From: Coniella vitis | Lineage: Eukaryota > Ascomycota > Sordariomycetes > Diaporthales > Schizoparmaceae | DNA: 64,000 nt | Reading direction: 5' to 3' | NCBI GenBank assembly: GCA_011317545.1 | Contig: WUJK01000003.1 | Span: 1,736,001 to 1,800,000, forward strand | In this document: positions 35,980-47,543 of the stretch, in pieces | Layout of the letters: each line of letters opens with the position of its first letter | How positions within the stretch are numbered: position 1 is the stretch's first letter | Program-made: the position numbers and the translations under genes | The notes under the pieces: generated by a model | Database searches by the model: none | What the model was told of the DNA's origin: nothing | What the model saw: the letters and a program-made list of their open reading frames with translations, nothing else

Positions 35980-36259
35980 TTACTACGCCTTTAAGATATT
36001 AAGCAGCGTTTATATATTAAACGTATACGCTTAGCGTAAGAAAATAAATCCTCCGATTATATCTACTTATTATTAGCTAGTTATAAGGTTTCTTCCTCGT
36101 TTATAATACTTTTATATAATAATTTATTACTTATAAGTAGAGCTATACCTATTCTTTCTAGACCTAATAGTTCTTTATCTATCTCTTAATCGGAAAATAC
36201 TATTAATATTATATCTCTTACCCTTTTATATAATATACCGAATCTAATATATAAAGGAA
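35980..36259. other. Older repeat segment between G1 and TRIM-1b
   Basis: RIP-mutated DNA with no recognised content. It is the continuation of the sequence interrupted by G1 (28720 and 35980 would be adjacent before insertion). Confidence 0.45.
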
Positions 36260-36264
36260 CTAGT

Positions 36265-36791
36265 TATTACAAGCCTACCTATAATATTGCCTTCGCCCGA
36301 TGTATTTAATAAGTTAACTAGATCTTCTAAAACGTATTTAGAAGATTATATACCTTTTGCCTTAACCGCCTAAGCGAAAGGTTCTATATATCGAAGACGG
36401 TTATAGGAACGCTAGTTAATTCCTAGAGCCCTATAGGGGCTAGCCCGTTATATATCTTCTAAATAAAATCCTAAGGTTATAAGTTCGAGCTATAGAGTAT
36501 TAAAAGTCTTAAATACCCCTTCCGTATAAACTTCGGCTTATAAAGTAACGTTATAGGTAAGCTTTAGGGGTTCGACGTTATTAGAGGGAGAGAAGGGAGG
36601 TAATATTATAGACCTATCTATAATATTACCTTCGCCCGATATACCTAATAAGTTAACTAGATCTTCTAAAACGTATTTAGAAGATTATATACCTTTTGCC
36701 TTAACCGCTTAAGCGAAAGGTTCCGTACGTCGGAGACGGCCGTAGGAACGCTAGTTAATTCCTAGAGCCCTATAGGAGCCAGCCCGTTATA
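36265..36791 (+). mobile_element. TRIM-1b: second miniature LTR element, RIP-mutated
   Basis: Terminal repeats 36265-36452 and 36604-36791 are each 188 bases, with about 151 bases between them. A perfect TSD CTAGT flanks it (36260-36264 and 36792-36796). The sequence is collinear with TRIM-1a but has many more C-to-T and G-to-A changes, so it is an older or more exposed copy. It is non-coding. Confidence 0.88.
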
Positions 36792-38577
36792 CTAGTTTAA
36801 TAGAGTTTTAAGCTTTTAAATTTAACCTTATATATTAATTTAAGATATATAGTATTATTAATAAAGATTATAAATCTTATTATACTATCGGTTATTTAAG
36901 AGATAATATAAAATATTATTAGGTTAGTTATCTTATATATTAATATAGGGAAAATAGTATTAAAGCGAAAATATCCCTATTTAATCTTTTAAAATTTCTC
37001 GAAAAATAATACTCTAATCCTAAGACTCGTATACTTACTATATCTTCGAAGCTTTTATAACTTATATAAGGCCGAGATAAAATAGTTACGGATTTTATAC
37101 GATATTTTAATAAAATTAAATTAAATAATCTAGCTCTTTTAGAAAGATTAGCTTATATTATAGCCTTTATTACTTAGCTATACCCTAAGTTACGGATTAT
37201 ACTCGGCTTTTAAGTAATATTATTATATAAATAGGAGTATATTATTAGTTTAGTATAACGATTCGAATTAATATAAAAAGATATTTAACCTTAACTTATA
37301 TAAACTCCGCGAGAATATAGGATTTACTTTATATATAGGGAGTCTAGTTATATTATAACCTATTATCCTAAAAAAGTTATTAAAAATTCGCTACTTTCTA
37401 TATTATTACTTAACTTATCTTTACCTCCTAAGCGTAATACTAACGATTCCGCTATATTAATATACCTAACTTATAATTATAGTATTCGATATTATAATTA
37501 TAACTAATAAAGCTATCGAAAAGTAACTTACTTATAAAACCTATAGTGAATTTACTATATTTATAAGGAGGATAATTATATTTCTATTAAATATCCTAAA
37601 GCTTATTATCGAACTTATTAAATAGTAGGCTATATTATAATTATATACCTAAAATTATAGTAAATTTCGAATATTACCTATAATATAGCTTTTATATAGA
37701 ATTTTAGTTAGGAATACGCTAAGTAAGATTATCCTTATTTAATTATAAAGGTTAGTATAATTTTAAGTAAAATATTATAGTTTATAGAAAAAGAAGCGCT
37801 TATTAACTCGGGTATAAAGGAGAACCTACTTATATATAACTTATTTAAATAAATCCTATAACTTTATATTAGACTAAGTATTCTACTAATTATATTTAAT
37901 AATATATTAATAAAAACTTTAAGTTTTATTTTATTAGATTTATTAATTACTAATTCCTTAGGCGTTATAAAAATATAACGTTATCGCTTTTTTATTATTA
38001 AAAAAGCACCTTTCCTAATTATATTAGGTTTTCCCTAGCTTATTTCTATAAATCCTTAAATTAATTAGGTTATTAGGTATTAGAGATAGCTATTATATAT
38101 ATCTAAGTTAGTATTTACTACGTTTATATAAGAAATATACGAATTATACGTAATATTTATTATATAAAGTATACCTATTATTCCTTTATATTTATCTAAA
38201 AAGGAAGTTAAAAACTTATCCCTAATTTACCTAGCGAATATATAGACTTTAAGGATATTATATATATAGATTCTAATATACCTTTACTAATATAAATAGT
38301 TTTAAACTATACTATTAATCTAGAAGAGGGCGCGATACCTTTATAAGGACCTATTTATATACTTATTATATTAGAGCTGGAAAGTCTTAGAGAATACTTA
38401 TAGAAAATATAAGCTAAAAGTCTTATTCGCTATTCTATTAGTCTTATAAAAGCTCCTATTATTTTTATACTAAAAAAGGGCGGGGAGTTACGCCTTTATA
38501 TTAATTATAATACTTTAAATAAGCTAATATATAAGAATCGTATACCTTTACCCTTAATTTTAGAAGTTCTAGACTAA

Positions 38578-39153
38578 TATTATAGGTTAGGCAGGTGCCT
38601 AGTTATTAGGGCTTGGTTACGTAGGATATAAGCCGATACGTATTTATTCGGGAGCCGCGTATACGCAGCTCCCTTATAGCTAGACTTCTGCTCCTTAGTT
38701 TAATTAATTATAGTATATTAACCCTTACGTTTTAAGCCCTTATACGTAGGCCCTTTATATTTAATTAAACTCCTTAATAGCGAAAGATCCGTCGCCTTAT
38801 TATAGTAGTATTGCTTAGCAAAAGTAGCGCGTATACTTCGTAATCGCAGCGTTTAAGCACTATTAAGTTGAAAACCCTACCTAGAGGGGACTATATACGA
38901 ACCTTAGGATCGAAGGGAGAATAGCGGTTTAGGTCGTTATTTTAACTAAGCTTAGTCTTAATAGGGGGTAATATTATAGGTTAGGCAGGTGCCTAGTTAT
39001 TAGGGCTTAGTTATATAGGATATAAGCCGATACGTATTTATTCGGGAGCCGTATATACGTAGCTCCTTTATAGCTAGACTTCTGCTCCTTAATTTAATTA
39101 ATTATAGTATATTAACCCTTACGTTTTAAGCCCTTATACATAAACCCTTTATA
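38578..39153 (+). mobile_element. TRIM-2: a second, different miniature LTR element
   Basis: Direct terminal repeats 38578-38759 and 38972-39153 are both 182 bases. The 212-base internal region ends in the purine-rich AATAGGGGGTAA just before the second repeat. A perfect TSD ACTAA flanks it (38573-38577 and 39154-39158), and the insertion splits the reverse-transcriptase gene of K. The repeats begin TATTATAGGTTAGGC (TG... originally) and contain a near-perfect palindrome of 24 bases (38650-38673) with a GCGTATACGC centre. There is no coding capacity and no sequence relation to TRIM-1. Less RIP-mutated than K, so it is a later arrival. Confidence 0.87.
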
Positions 39154-39589
39154 ACTAATTATTATATACTATTATTTATACTAAGCTTAACTTAAAAGAT
39201 ACTTATTACTATATACGAATTAAGGAAGGTAATAAGTAGAAGACTACTTTTCGTATTAAATATAGGTATTTTAAATATCTTATTTTACTAATAGGTTTAA
39301 CTAATTCTCCTATAACTTTTTAATCTTATATTAATCGAGTTCTAATTAGGCTTATTAATATTATTTATATTATCTACCTCGATAATATTTTATTTTTAAT
39401 AAGGACCCCGTAATATATATATAAGATATTCGTAGAATATTTAAGCGATTATATAAATAGAAGTTATATATTAACTTTAAAAAATATAAATTTAATATAT
39501 TAAAAGTTAAATTTCTAGGTTTTATTATTACTCCTAAGGGAATTAGTATAGAATATAATAGAATCGCTATTATTAAGTAGTAGTCCGAG

Positions 39590-40366
39590 TATTATAACCC
39601 AGCTTTATACAGGTTATAAGAACAAGCTAACGCAATATAGTATTAGGAATCGGGATGTTAGAACCCTACCCTGAACGCTAGGAAAGCGCAGCGGTAACGC
39701 AGTCCCTACGGCTTGGAACAAGGGCCTGCCGGCAGCTCTCGGCAGGCGGCCATGGAATCTCAAAGATATAAAGAGCCGTCGGAAGCTTCGGAAACCAGTG
39801 AATAGAGAGGGGATTTCTCTTTAGGTTCAGTTTCTATCAACGAATACTACTATTATAGCGTCTTCTTTACGATATAGCTGCTTTTACGCCAAGAACTCGT
39901 CGTCTATATTATACTTTATCACCTTGCAATAACCTACCTCCTAACACGGGATTATAACGAACCGATAGGATCTCTTATATAATAATACGTAAGGGTAGTA
40001 TAACCCAGGGTTAGGGTTAGATTACTAGGATAACTAAGATAGTTAGAGCAATAATAATCTAAGTAATCTAAATAATTTAACGCTCCTATCGCTCTCGATA
40101 ATCTAAGGATCTATATTTACTATAGATAAGAGAATAACGGAAGGATATAAGGATAATAAATTTCCTAGTTATTAGATAGTTTTCCCTATAGTCTTTAGTT
40201 ATAAATCTAAGTATTATTTTATATAATAGGGTAATCCCTCTTAATTACTTATAATACTTAATATTACTCGATAATATATAAGGACTTAAAGGTAATACTT
40301 CCCTACCTACTAATATATAACTTATAGATACCCCTAGAATCAGGGATTTAGGCAAGGATTATTACA
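39590..40366 (+). mobile_element. H2: solo LTR of family H, itself split by a family-M solo LTR
   Basis: Both ends match the 470-bp LTR of H1 (start TATTATAACCC, end GGATTATTACA). A perfect TSD CCGAG flanks it (39585-39589 and 40367-40371). It sits inside the pol of K, which continues in the same reading on both sides. Removing the 291-base M LTR and its 5-base TSD leaves 481 bases. It keeps the original ...TTACA end that is mutated in H1, and has more CpA/TpG than H1, so it is younger or less mutated. It carries a short TTAGGG-like run (about 40009-40021). Confidence 0.85.
39656..39946 (+). mobile_element. Solo LTR of family M inside H2
   Basis: 291 bases beginning TGTTAGAACCC and ending CCTCCTAACA, with perfect TSD CGGGA (39651-39655 and 39947-39951). 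It matches, in reverse, the two LTRs of M1. It is rich in CpA and TpG and therefore nearly free of RIP, the youngest-looking repeat in the window. It carries an 8-bp hairpin GCCTGCCG/CGGCAGGC (39724-39747). A solo LTR arises by recombination between the two LTRs of a complete element. Confidence 0.9.
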
Positions 40367-43000
40367 CCGAGCTTATATATATTAAAGATATCTAAGTATT
40401 CTTAGGTTTTACTAGCTTTTATAAGCGTTTTAATCGGAATTATTCTCGTATTACTATACCTTTAATATAACTTTTATATAACGAGTATATTAGTACTTTT
40501 ATTCTTAATTTTCGATAGCGTTTTATATTCCGATCGTTATATACTCGATTTACTATCGCTCTATTATTATGCTATTTTAATCCTACTTTACTAATATATA
40601 TAGAAATAGATATATCTTAATAAGCTATTAGAGCTATTTTATTATAATTATTTAATATAATTTAGTATTTAATTACTTTTTACTCTAAAAAGTTAATTCT
40701 AGTTAAAAGGCGTTATAATATAGGAGATTAGGAATTACTTATTATTATTAACGCTATATTAAACTAGTGTTAATATCTTTTATATATATAAACCCTATTT
40801 ATTATTAAGATTAATTATTTAAATTAGAGTTTTTAGGAAATAAAAAGATAGCTATTAGTAAAGTAAGTATAATAGCTATAGCTATTAAATAATTATAACT
40901 TTACTATTATTTATTAACCTAGTTAATTAAATCCTATAAATAGATTATTATAATATCCTAATTATCGTAGTAATACGAAAGCTAATAAGGAGCTATATAT
41001 ACCTAGCGATTTTATTATATAGGTATCTAAAGACCTAATATAATTAAAACGGATTTACCGAAATAATAAACTAAGTATTAAAGAGGTATCATCTATTATA
41101 GGATTAGTAACTTTCTATTTATAGATAAACTATAATTATATAATCTTAGAATATATTTTAGATAAACTAAGTAGTGCTATCTTATTATTAGATAAAGGAG
41201 GTAGTATTTATAAAACTAGATCTAGGAATTTTATCCCGTATAGGTTATTAAGTTATTTAGAAGTAGTAGTAAAGTATATAGGACGGAGAGCTTACTTTTT
41301 AATAATATATATTCTCGGATAGAGATTAACGACCTTTAAGCGAAGTTATTAGATTATATAATCTAAGCTTAAATTATATATTAATTCTATAGTTTACCTA
41401 TTTAGAAGTAGGCTTTATAACCCTATTATCCTTCCGTATATATAGCCTTAACGTATTACGGTAATAGCTATATAGCTAGATAAACCTCTTTATATTAAGG
41501 TTAAAAATATATAATAAAACGATTTATTTATAATATCCGGTAAATAGAAAGTATATAGAATCTATATAAGAAACGTATAGAATACTCGATATAGACTCTT
41601 AATAATAAAGGACTAACTTTATATACCTTAGATATCTATACTTCGAAGGGAATTACTATTAGTATATTATAATAATATAACTATAAGCTATTTCGGCTTT
41701 AATAAATCTTATAAGCTATTTAAATATTATTACTTTTAGCCTTCTATATATAAGGATATAAAATAATATACTAATATTTATATAATTTATTAATAAGCTA
41801 AAGCTATAACCTACTATCCTTATAGCTTATTAATAATATTACCGATATTTACTCGCCCTTAGTAGGAAATCTTAATAGATTTTATTATTAAGTTATTAAT
41901 ATTTATAGGAAGTAACGGAAAAGTCTATAATTCGATTTTAATTATCGTAGATTACTATATAAAATATAAACTATATATACTAACGATAACTCGATTTATA
42001 AGCAGCGGACTCGTAAACTTAATTATACGATATATATTTTTATTTTTTAGAATACTAGATATAATTATTTTCGATAGAGGAAGCCTATTTATAAGTACCT
42101 TTTAGAGTTCCTTCTGCTATTATTTAGCAATAAAGCGGCGTCTTAATACCGTAATATACCTATAAACGGATAGTTAAATAAAGCGCTTAAATTAAACTTT
42201 AGAACTTTACTTATATATATATTATAATATTAAATAAGCAGATTAGGCGTAATATTTACTTATAGCTTAATTTACTTATAATAATACGCTATATTTATTA
42301 ACCTCTTTATTATTTGCTTATACCTTAATAGGATATAACCCTTATTTACCTTCTAACTATCCTAATTATTTAAAAATAATAGTATTAGCTATTATAAAGA
42401 AAGTAATAATTATATTAGAAGAATACGTTATTATAGAGTAATATTTATATAATACTTAAGCTAACTATACTAAATAGTATAATACGAAGTATATCGATAA
42501 AAGATTTTTACCTAATTAATTAATCTTAATCTCTACGAAAAACTTACGATAACGCTATATATTAGCAAAATTAGTAGATAAATACCTTAATCTATTTCGA
42601 GTACTAGAGGTAATTAATATATATAGATTAATATATCGATTAGAACTACCAAAAGCTTATAAAATTTATAATATTTTTTATATCTCTATATTAAAGTAGT
42701 TTAATAGTAAAGAAGGCGATAATCCTAAGCTATAACCTAAGATTAATATTAAAAGTAAAGAATATATTAAAGTTAAAGTAATTCTAATATATTAAGATCC
42801 GAAAAAATAATAATAATTCCTTATTCGATAAAAGAGTTATAATAGCGAAAACGATATATATAAGCCGCGTTAATATATTAATAATAGAGATATAATTTAA
42901 AAATACGAAATATAATTAATAGCTAAACCGAAAATTACGAAAAGTTAAAACTAGTTTAAGTAATTAATTAATATAAACTATATAATATTATAATAATTAA

Positions 43001-43805
43001 GTAGTATAAAGTATATTTATTAGTTATAGCTAATAGTAATAGTCTAAGTATTACTATTACCGCTATTACCGCTATTCTAGGGCTTAGTATAGAGCGTTTA
43101 TTTAACTATAGTGCTTAGTAAAAACTAGCTATATTAGGCTTAAGGCCCTTTTTAGAAGAAGTTAATAATAAATATACTTTTTTCTCGTTTTAATCTAACC
43201 CCTATAGGGCTTATTTCTATAGCCTTTAGCTTAGAATAGCCTTAAAATAGTATCTATTCCCTTTAAGTCCCTATAAAACTAACTCCCTTTAACTCGAATA
43301 CTCTAAAGGATTAGCTATATCTCCTATATACCCTTTTCCGTATATCCTATAAGCGCTTAAGCATTATCTAGCCTCTAATTAAAAGCTATAGATAAGCGAG
43401 GAGGTCTAATTAGAGTAGCTAGTAGTTATTTGCCGCTTTACTAATCGATTATTTTTACTATTTTAGCACCCTATCTAGCTTATTTAGTAATCTATATAGG
43501 GAGTATTTATTATTATAAGGTAATTCGTAGCTAAAGCCGGTCTCTCGATTAGAATCTATCGAGAAATTAAGAAAACTAGTATTATTAATTATCTAAACTT
43601 AAGAGCTATACCTCCGTTACTTATATAATTAATAAACTAAGTAGTTTACTCTAATTAGAGATTTCTAAGCCGATAATTAATATTATTAGGCGATTATTAC
43701 CGGAAATATATTATATATTATTATAGCGATTACCGATATTACTCGTTTAAAGCTAATTGCTTCGGAAGGCCCTATATATCTATATAGGGATTCCGAGGTA
43801 ACGAA
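43001..43805. other. Unassigned RIP-mutated segment between K and N1a
   Basis: It may contain the 3' untranslated part and LTR of K, but no matching copy was found. A CTCTAATTAGAG-type palindrome recurs (about 43400 and 43650). Nothing else is recognisable. Confidence 0.35.
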
Positions 43806-46800
43806 GGCTATATTTATTTATTTATTTATTTATTTAATTAAATTAACGCCGGACTAGTTACGCTAGTATACCTCCTAAGAGGTATCTCGGCGTATACTGC
43901 CTATCGTACTAGTAAGGAGCGTATATATACCTACCTAGTATATATATTCGTAATATAACCCTAGCCCGAAGGCTACTTTATAGCGTATTAGCTATATCCC
44001 AGAGGCTAAATACTCTAGGGATTAGTCTTAGAGCAGAGTTATATACTATTATTAGTATAGCCCGTATAAAGCTACGTTTTTATTAGGTTAGTATATTACT
44101 ATATAATTATTAGACGTTAGATACCGGCTAAAACTAGTTCCGAAGCCGTACTATATATATACTATATATCGATTATACTAGCGATAACCTTACTAGTATA
44201 ATAGCTTAAAGGCGCTATATTAAAGAGCTAGCTAGCTACTAAGCTATTAATATAGCGTAGATATCCTTATAATAGTATAGAGTAATAGCTTAAGATATAT
44301 TAGAGATATACCTTAAGGCATTTACTATTATTAGTCTATAAAAGTATATATCCTTCTATTAATAATAGCTAGCCCTTTATCTATAATTATAGATAATAGC
44401 TATTATAGCTAGTTATACCCCTATTATTATTAATAATAGGGGTATAACGCTATCTACTATATTTCTCCTACGCCTATTATAGCTTATCTAAACTCCCTTT
44501 TCCTCCTCCCTTCTCCCTCCTCCTTTCTTAATCTACTATATAATAGTATAATAGTATTACTAACTATCGCTGCCGCCGTACTATACTCCCCTTTATAATC
44601 CTAAGTATAGTAATTACTATTACTATTATTATAATACCTTTTAAAAAAGGAAGTAAGCGTATCTACTTTTCCTAATCGAATACTAGGACTTATAGTAATC
44701 TACTAACGTTTTAAATTAATATATAGCTAAGTATACTAAAGCGTATTATACCGCGAATACTATTAATACCTATATAACTAAGAAACGTATAATACTCCTA
44801 TTAATCTATATAAACTAGCTTAAGCTCCTATAAATATTATATCTAGCGCTATTATAAAGTAGTATATCCTTCCTATAAAATACTTATATAAATAATATAA
44901 TAAGTATAGTATATTATACTAAAGCTAAGTTCTAATACTACTAATTAACTATTATTAATAAGTATATTTACTAATAGAAGCTAAAGCTATTAAAAAGGGT
45001 ATTACCTCCGTAATATATAATATACTCTTATATAACGCTATAAAGCCGATTACTAATATACTTAATAGTAATAATTACGTTTATAACGAAGATAAAGGTA
45101 ATAAAGATATCCTATAAAAGGCCTTTAATAATACCTTCGAGCTTAAGGATAAGGATAAGGGTAATACTAAAGCTATTAAGGATAATACTAATAGTAAAGA
45201 TAAGGTAGATTTACTCCGAGATAGCTAGGAATAAGCCGAAGATACCTCTAATAACGAGGAGCCTATTACTAATATATATACTAGTAATAATAACGCCGAG
45301 GAGGACGATAAGAAGGCCTATTAGGATAAAGCTAATAACGATAATAATTATATTACTAGTAATAATACTAATCGTACCTATATAGACGATAATAATAATA
45401 ATAGTAGTAGTAGTAATAATAATAATATCGGTATCGCTTATACTATTACCGCCGGTAATATTAATAATAAACGCCTTATACCTACCTTTACTCCTATTAA
45501 TACTCCTATTATTAAAAAGTAGCGTTCTACCGCTATTATTAATAGTAGTAATATTAAGGCTAAAGCTATTAAAATAGCAGCTCCTATTAAAGCTAACCCT
45601 CCTTATACTACCCGTATTATTAATACTATTATTACTACTAATACTTAGCCTAAGGCTAAAACTAATAAGAAGATTAGTATTATTAAGGATAAGGGTAAAG
45701 CTATTACTCCTACTACCTCTATTAAGCGTAAGAAGATATAAAAGGCTAGTAAAGCTACTCTTAATAGCCGTTATATTATAACCTAATACGATATACCTTA
45801 TAAATAGTATCTAATCTCGGTAATTACCGGTAAATCGCTTAATAACTATTAGGATATTAAGGGTAATACCCGTTATTAGCGCTATTAGCGTAAGGGTTAT
45901 ACCCCTTTAGCTAACTACCTAATAACCGTTAGCCGCTAGCTATATAACGCCCTATAGAAGAGTAAGGATAATACCCCTTATTATACTATTATTTATATAG
46001 CTAAGGAGGCCTATAATAAAGTATTAGCGGAGGGCCTTACCGAATCGTCTAATAAATCGGAGGAGGAGGTAGAGCCGGTTATATAGCCCTAGAAACGCCC
46101 CCGCTATATCCTACCCCGTTACTACTAATAGTAATAATACTAGCTATAGTATTAGCCCTAATAATACTAGCGCTAGGCTATTATAGCTATTACTACTATT
46201 ATTAATATTAATATTATTTATAAGTAAGAGTATACCCCTAGTATTATAAGCTTATTATAGTTATTTCCCGGCCTAATTACCCCTACCCTAGGTATTCCCG
46301 CCGACTGCTATACCGCGCTATACGCCCTTAATAACGCTATACGCTAGGTAATCGACTATATATAGTTTAATATACTTTAGCCCTAGATAGCCTATAATAT
46401 AACTATAAACTTCCTTAATAGTTAATAATATAAGATCCTAATTAAATCTATTTTCTTATAAAATAGTAAACTATATTATACTTATTATATATATAGTAAT
46501 AAGAGTATTATTTATAGAGAATCTTTATAAACTACTTCTAAGAAGGCAGATTATACCTAATAGTTTATAAATACCCTTTATAAGTATATTTCGCGGAAAG
46601 GGGTATTAGGGGGCCCGGTTAAGCCCTCCGGCTAATCCCGCTACCTCTACTTAGCTACCGTATAATATATTTAATACCGAGGCGAAAGCTTATTAAAATA
46701 GCCCGTTTTATAATAGCGGCTTATCCCTAGCCGGCTAAACCGATAATAATACGCTTTAAAGTCGTTATAACTAATCCTTATAATTATAAAGAAAGCTAGC

Positions 46801-47543
46801 TATTAGCAGCTTAATAAAAGGGCCGGCTATATTATAATACGAAAGCTTAGCCCCTAAGCGTTATATTAGCTAGATAAGACTATTTATTAATATATCTATT
46901 ATATCTTCTTAAAGCTCCTAATTCCCTCTCGATATAAGGTTTATATACCTAAGGTAATAGGGCTTACTACCCGCCCTATTAGGGAGAGTATTATACCCTT
47001 TTTCGTAAGGGTATTTATAAGCTCGTTCCTAGTTATACCTATATAACTAGGGCTTTAGAGGATAATTATTAACTATCCCTTTATAAGGTATTATTCGTAA
47101 AAGGCCTAAAAGCTTTAGAAAGCCTATTATAAGGTAATAAGCGTATTACCCTATAATCTTTAGATAACCAAGGTATTATTTATATAAATAAATACCGCTA
47201 ATAATACCGTTTCTAGCGTTAGCTATAATCTTATAAGCGCTATAACCGCTTTAGTATCGAAAATATATAAGTATTCGTAGAATACCCTAATAATAGTAGT
47301 AATAAATACCTTATCCCTTACTATAATATACTTATAGCTTACCCTACGCTTAAGTCCCTTCTAAACCTTAAAGCTATCCGTATATATTATCGTAATATCC
47401 GGTAATAGGGTTATATATTATATATTATAATATATAGCTACTTCCTCCTTAGGGTAACCGATATTAGGGTTTAATATAATACGGTTAGGATACCGGGGAG
47501 TTAATAAGGCCGGCCTAAGTATAATAGGAAAGCTATATATAGC
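43806..47543 (+). mobile_element. N1a: element of unknown type with a long RIP-broken ORF
   Basis: It starts with an (ATTT)n tract (about 43810-43835) followed by about 800 bases of non-coding sequence. Then comes a plus-strand frame (codons starting at positions with remainder 1 mod 3) from about 44650 towards 47540. In it most stops are TAA/TAG in Gln-like places. The predicted protein has an acidic part (DKDKGNTKAIKD, about 45140-45190), a basic part (SIKRKKIQKASK, about 45718-45753), a Gln-rich stretch (about 46100-46190) and a hydrophobic C-terminal half. I find no transposase, integrase or RT motif and do not recognise it. An inverted partial copy is N1b. The right end is set by the G2 LTR and may not be the true end. 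Confidence 0.45.

Larger units (their letters stand above)
36797..43000 (+). mobile_element. K: Ty3/gypsy retrotransposon remnant with chromodomain, interrupted by TRIM-2 and H2
   Basis: The plus strand shows a gypsy-type pol. The reverse-transcriptase N-part ends KNRIPLPLILEVLD (about 38530-38574). TRIM-2 interrupts it, and RT resumes with the conserved core YLDN (39375-39386, YLDD expected). H2 then splits the RT/RNase H linker (39590). RNase H follows (about 40500-40900), then integrase (about 41500-42500) and a chromodomain-like region with YNSEND (about 42830-42850). Gag and protease should lie in 36800-38300 but are poorly readable. I could not find its LTRs, so ends are approximate and it may extend leftwards past G1 and H1. 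It differs in sequence from H1 and G. Fully RIP-inactivated. Confidence 0.75.
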
